Position numbers and translations under genes: made by a program. Below the pieces are notes generated by a model. The model ran no database searches. It was not told the origin of the DNA and saw only the letters and a program-made list of their open reading frames with translations. DNA of 64,000 nucleotides from Symsagittifera roscoffensis (taxonomy: Eukaryota > Xenacoelomorpha > Acoela > Convolutidae): positions 28,587,301 to 28,651,300 of the forward strand of contig NC_087066.1 in the NCBI RefSeq assembly GCF_963678635.1, given 5' to 3'. Shown one piece after another: positions 58,905 through 64,000 of this stretch. Positions within the stretch are counted from its first letter, which is position 1. Every line of letters begins with the position of its first letter.

Positions 58905-60960
58905 CCTTTCCATCCGTCGTTATTTGATCAGATAAACGGTCAAAATATCAAGAAGGCAGTCATGAGAACGCACGGATCTTATGGACCACCTGGCCTTGAT
59001 GCAAATGAATGGAGACGTATTTTAACACACGTCGGGCAACAATCAGTTGAGATTTCAAAAACAATTGCTTGAATTGCCAAAAAATTGTCTACCGAAGAAC
59101 TAAATCCAGAACTAACGGAACCATATAACGCATGTATGTTAATACCCTTAGATAAGAATCCATGAGTAAGATCCATAGGCATAGGAGAAATTATGCGTAA
59201 GATAATAGGCCGAACAATAACCAAATGCCCAAAAATAACTCATTTCGCTCGGTTCAAACTATCAACTCTTTCAAGCACAAAAATGTGGCCTTGACTCTGC
59301 GATCCACATGCTAAGAGATTAATACAGCAAAACATGCGCCGATGCTGCGCTGTGCTAAAAACGCTTTCAACTCGCTAAATTGAAAGTTGTCAATGAAAAA
59401 CACCATCCTCGATAAAATTGTACAACTGGAAAAGTTTTTTGGCTACATTGTTAAAGCACCCAAATGCCAACTCATTGTCAAAGATGAAAAACTCGGTGAA
59501 GCAGAGAAAGTCTTCGAAAATACAGGAATCACTATAGAGGCAGCCGCCCGAGTGCTTGATGCAGTTATAGGAAGAGAATCTGTATGTAAAAAAAATCCTC
59601 GAATTGCAACAGAATGAGTAAATCAAAAATTTTAAAAAACTAACAAATGCGCTAAAAACTCCCACCAAAACCTTTATGCCTGCTATACTAAAGGAGTTCA
59701 AGAAAAGCTTTCATTTTTTTACCAAGACAATGTCTAACACTATGGAAAGCTTAGAAATATGTGAAAAGATTATAAGAGAACAACTCATAGCTAACCTAGT
59801 CGGTAAAGACACATTGAACCACCAGTTCCGAGAGATATCTTCGTTGCCCATTGAAATGGGCAGACTTAACATCAAGCTGCCAACATGAAAGCTATCTAGA
59901 ATGATCTAATGGTCTAAGGAAACATCATTAGTACTGGAATCTCAAGATCTTGTTACAGCAAAAACACAGCAAGAAAAAAGATGTACAAAAATCAGAAAAT
60001 TGAAAACTGATAGAACAAACCGAAAAAAAATCACACATCATTCACTCCTTAAAGGAAACAGATAAATACGCATCCGACCTGGCCTCTGAAAAGGGAGCCT
60101 CAAACTGGCTCAATGCTTTACCACTGAGCAGATACAACTGCAACCTGAATAAATCAGAAATCAGAGATGGTGTTTACTTAAGGTACGGATGGGAAAAGAC
60201 CAAAACTACACTCACATGTGCATGTGGTGCTAATTGTAACTTGACACATGCGTTACACTGTGCAAAGGGCAGTTACACACACATAAGACACAATGAAATT
60301 AGAGACACATTCGCCAACCTCACGAACGAACGCCGCTCTGTCAACAATTAAATTACAATTGAAGATGACGCACGACTTCACATTAACGCAAACGGAATCT
60401 GAGGTTCACGATTCAGCCGCGGTTTGTTTGATTCAGATCCCATGCCAAACCATTGCGAAAACTGCATAAAGACGCATACAATTATCATGAAACGCTGAAG
60501 AAATCCAAATATCAGCAAAGACTTTTAAATGCAGAGCAGAGTAGCTTCTGCCTGTTAATTTGCGGATGCACCGGAGTAGCTTCTGCCTGTTAATCCAACA
60601 ACTACGCAAACGATGCAACGATTAGCCGAAAAATTAATGAAAGAGAAAAAATCCATCCGGAATCTATAAACTACTAAAATAAGCTTCGCGCTCCTGAGGA
60701 GCTCTATACTTTGTATATAGAGAGTGCAAATTGCTGCGCGAAGTTCAGTTTATCCAAAATTCCATTAGCGCTATTGTAGAGGAAGGACGGCTAAGATGAA
60801 ATAACATTACGGCAATGCATTTAATGATGATTTATGACTTCATTGATAAAATGATAGAGTTTGCTGATATATATGCTTTTTAATAACGCTGGTGTGGCCA
60901 TATCCAGCCTGTGCACTTACCGTAACTAAATGAAAGGGCCTGGGCCTCTTTTTTAAATTA
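58905..60960 (+). pseudogene. LINE-D, decayed inverted copy
   Basis: Plus-strand matches to LINE-D run in order: GPPGLDANEWRRIL, LIPLDKNP, then a deletion that removes RT motifs B and C, FFGYIVKAPKCQLIVKDEKL, the CACGANCNLTHALHC knuckle, and the shared 3' UTR to about 60960. Many stops and indels. It is 5'-truncated, typical of LINE insertion. With 54290-57285 it forms a large imperfect inverted repeat. Confidence 0.8.
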
Positions 60961-62380
60961 GCCTTTTTGAAATATTTGCTTTCAGATATTTGCCCTAGAT
61001 CTATTTTGAATTTGAAAGAAAAAAATAACTCCTGCTACTCTAGGCGTTGCTAGGGAAAAATTAATTGAACATTGATGTTGGGGACCGATCGTTTAGCAGA
61101 CCAAATTTTTCGAAAAAAATTGGAAAATTTTTTTAGCAGACAAAGGTCAAAAACTGATGCATGATTAATTGACACACACAAAAAAACGCTTAGTGTTGGG
61201 TCAAGCTTCCACGGTTAACAAAATTGTCTCTCGATTTGTCAATAAATATTTCAACTTTAAAAACAACTCTAAATTAGCGGCAAAACAAAGACTTACGCGC
61301 ACAATATTACCCGTGCCGAATGGAAGCTCAGCGTAGCAAGCTGTCGCTATGTGCGAACTCCGATTAAAATTTGCTTTTTTGAGTTGATAACTGTTCTGAG
61401 TCTGGTAAAAGAATGGTCTAATAAAAAACCGACCTGCTAAAATCCCTAGAATTAAGCTAGTTATTTTTGTGCTGAAATCAAATCAGCCCCGAAAAATACA
61501 AAGGCAAAAAATAAATTACATCTGACCTTGAGGTTTTGTTAAAACTGCCCAAAAATTTAAAAACGATGAAAGATAGAAAAAATCCCAATTGACGATTAAC
61601 TGATGTCAGTTAGCTTATTTTTTTGCGTTTGCACCATCTTGATATAGCCATTTGATTTTTGTTGTACTTATTATTGTGTCACAGTTTTAAGGCCATCGAC
61701 CCAACTAATTTCATTTCGTTTTCGTTCACATATAAAAATTACCACAGATCTGGGACTCGGATCCCCAGACGACGTGTATATACTACTAAAAACAAGGCCA
61801 AAAACCAAAATTATGGACATTTTAAGTGGCAGTTAGATATCGGATCCATTAGACATGATTTGACTTTTTCCTCACTCTCATTATTTCATGCTCTTGAAAA
61901 ACAATCAAAACCAAGTTATGTTCAATCAACTCAGCGAGTTACACTAACTAAATCGACCTTGAAAAACAGTCCTCAGGTTTATCCTCTCACCTAGAGATAA
62001 GTTTGTTATTTTTTCCTTTCATCTGCTCAGGAGGACTCGTATCCGTCTCGATTACGCAACTCAATCTTCCGTGTTCACTCGATCTCCTTCTCAAGTATTT
62101 TACGACGAGAGCGTATTGTTTCAGGAGGCTTTGTTTCAATATTTCAGTGTGCTTTCTGTCTTTTCTCGACACCGGCTGTTCGTCGTGAACTATCCGGTTG
62201 TTGTGCGTGTGACAGGTTGTATCCAATAAAAATTGCAAATTCAGCATTTCTGAGAACTGCTGGGTCCTAAATGGGAAAATTTGAAAACTCAAAAACCCAG
62301 ACATTTTGACGCTCTTTTCTTCTACTTCCGTCCAATTAAAATGCCAATTGACGTTTTCAACATGCACCGGAAGGTTCGGC
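60961..62380. other. Intergenic region
   Basis: AT-rich, with no gene called with confidence apart from a possible exon at 61987-62388. A B-box-like GGATCCGAGTCCC on the minus strand near 61753-61770 may be another degenerate SINE head. Confidence 0.4.
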
Positions 62381-62388
62381 TGTGCCAT
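61987..62388 (-). CDS. Possible exon of unknown protein
   Basis: 133 residues with balanced composition and less AT bias than its surroundings (HFNWTEVEEKSVKM, LKQYALVVKYLRRRSSE). No family is recognised. Its first two codons lie inside the end of an old LTR, so the ATG is not an ancestral start. If real, it is an internal or interrupted exon. It may equally be chance. Confidence 0.2.
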   Translation of the reverse strand: MAQPNLPVHVENVNWHFNWTEVEEKSVKMSGFLSFQIFPFRTQQFSEMLNLQFLLDTTCHTHNNRIVHDEQPVSRKDRKHTEILKQSLLKQYALVVKYLRRRSSEHGRLSCVIETDTSPPEQMKGKNNKLISR

Positions 62389-64000
62389 TGCAAATTTTGC
62401 CCAAAAAATTATACCGACGGATACTAAAGCTACATACTATAACGACTAGCTAGCGCCTAAATGGAGCTTTACGTGCTGCTAAGCGTCTTCGTCATAGCAA
62501 GTTCAATCTAATTCTTGTAAAACCGAGTCGAGGATATCGTTACAACTTGAGCGCTATCAGCCGTAACGCGCAAATTATTTGAGTTACATGAAAAAATAAT
62601 AAGCTTATGGCTGAATATCAGTATCCCCAGACCACGTGGTCACTCGGTAAAACAGGGCTACTAAATTGTGACTACTAAAATACTATATTACTATTGTTTT
62701 TGTTCAGTAAAGAAAACCATCCTATTAATCGGAGATGTATCGACCCTTTCCCATGTTAAATAATTTAAATTCAGGCCATTCCGTGAAGCTAAAAAATGTT
62801 AAAAACACAACTTTCAGTCACAGTTCCGGACCTATCCGGTTTCTTCAATACTCGGAAAGAAGCGTCTTTTTCACAATCAGAAAATTTTGCAATATTTTTT
62901 GTCAGTCTTCCCAAATCTTTGGATGTGCTCAGTATTATTCGTAACAGTACAAAAGTTACAGTTTAGAGTGTCTTTTTTCGAACATTGATGATTCTCGCTT
63001 TTTCTGTTTTCCTGTTTCTCTTGTACAGGATCTGTCCAATTCCAATCAGCAAAAAATGTCGGTTTAATTTTCGCGGTTTTCAGTTTTCGGAAAACTTCAA
63101 GGTGGTCACTTTTGTTTATTTTTGAACAAATTTTTAAGAATAATTACTACGGTTCAAATCGATCTTTCCCAATATGTTCATTTTAGCAAATAAGACTGTT
63201 AATTGTCAAAACCAGCTTATCTTGCGATCCAACAACTATAAAATAAATTTCGTTTTGTTGTGTGTTTTTGATGTCATTCTGGTCGAATGGTACACACTCT
63301 CCGGACAACTTGTGTAATGTCCTCATTGAATTTCGAGTAACTCATCAAAAAGGTACAGTGCCATTGAACAGAAATTACAAAAATTAAACCAAAAATAAAT
63401 TTATCTACACCATATCGACTCACCATGTGCTAAAAATGGCATTGTATTATATCGTTATAACCTTCTAACCGATTCATTAATCTACCCTTCAAAAATGTAA
63501 CCTAAAATAAAATAATTTTCTGATTTCTTGTCTCCTTGTCGCACATTAAAATTTTTCTCTCAAAATTAAAATCACCTTCTCCGAGAGATCACTCAAGTTT
63601 CTTCAGATCACCACAAAGCAAACAGTTCTCTTAATTGATTAAAAACAACCAGGCAGGCTGGCATACTTTTAATCTTTTCTCCATTCAAGCTTCTCTGAAT
63701 AAGTAGTAAGTGTCCACAAAAACACTAACAAAATCACAACGCAAAAAACATAATCGCAGCAGTGATGAAATCTAAGTTAATTAAATTTTCTTCTTCAAGT
63801 TTCAAATCTAAAATTGGTTAGCTCGGTTGCCCATTTGAGTTTTTTCATACAAGTCAATTTTTGAGATTTCATTTTTTGATTGTTGTTATTTCCTTGTTTA
63901 CAGCTTTCTTTTAATTTTTGTAGTTTAAAAATTCTACAACTTCGAAATATTTCTAGTCGTCTTCGCTTCTTGTCATTCGGCGGTTATTAATGCTCCATCT
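62381..64000 (-). mobile_element. 3' end of an old, inverted copy of the giant element
   Basis: On the minus strand the window edge aligns with the giant element from its last ORF stop (near 49357) through the 3' UTR (TCCTCATTGAAT, GACAGGATT-type segments with gaps), a degenerate polypurine tract (CTCTCCGGAC in plus orientation) and a complete but diverged LTR (62381 to about 63295). Divergence and internal deletions show that it is much older than the 26-51 kb copy. The rest lies beyond the window. Confidence 0.8.

Overview
The window is animal nuclear DNA, AT-rich, with few host genes in a sea of transposable elements. Two host genes are recognisable, both on the minus strand with canonical GT-AG introns. 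One encodes a radial spoke head protein of the RSPH4A/6A family (1904-5587). The other encodes the NOL9/Grc3 polynucleotide 5'-kinase (11535-13375). A radial spoke protein means motile cilia or flagella, so this is a metazoan that keeps 9+2 axonemes. I cannot name the phylum from the sequence.

Layout. 1-16 kb: the two genes, short non-autonomous repeats (a MITE-like family, a three-unit tRNA-SINE-like array, two copies of a 0.5-kb repeat, a long hairpin) and a decayed Penelope relic. 16.1-19.8 kb: a nearly complete APE-type LINE (LINE-A) with ORF1, endonuclease and RT, and a 3' stem-loop followed by an ATA tail. 20-54.1 kb: one older minus-strand LINE (LINE-B) split twice. A Penelope-like element (21.4-26.2 kb) sits in its RT region, and a giant Ty3/gypsy-type LTR retrotransposon (26362-51092) sits a little further upstream in the same RT. 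LINE-B resumes at 51093-54130. 54.3-60.95 kb: two inverted copies of a LINE with a restriction-like endonuclease (LINE-D), one fairly intact and one decayed. 62.4-64 kb: the 3' end of a second, old, inverted copy of the giant gypsy element, running off the window.

The giant element is the centrepiece. It is about 24.7 kb long with 911 and 914-bp LTRs that differ by roughly two dozen changes, so it is fairly young. It has a 3.3-kb leader packed with a short CGGAGGGGT-type motif, gag with two CCHC knuckles, a DTG protease, RT-RNase H, and integrase with a GPY/F module. Downstream of integrase lies a further block of about 10 kb. This block encodes a TARG1/OARD1-like macrodomain protein, a coiled-coil protein, an SGNH-hydrolase-like protein and about 2,250 codons of large ORFs that I do not recognise. 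A well-formed candidate intron lies just before the accessory ORFs. This suggests that they are translated from a spliced RNA, as accessory genes of complex retroelements are. No envelope-like protein is evident.

The Penelope-like element carries a canonical C4HC3 PHD finger inserted between RT motifs B and C, and hammerhead-like cores in its terminal repeats. Both are worth checking.
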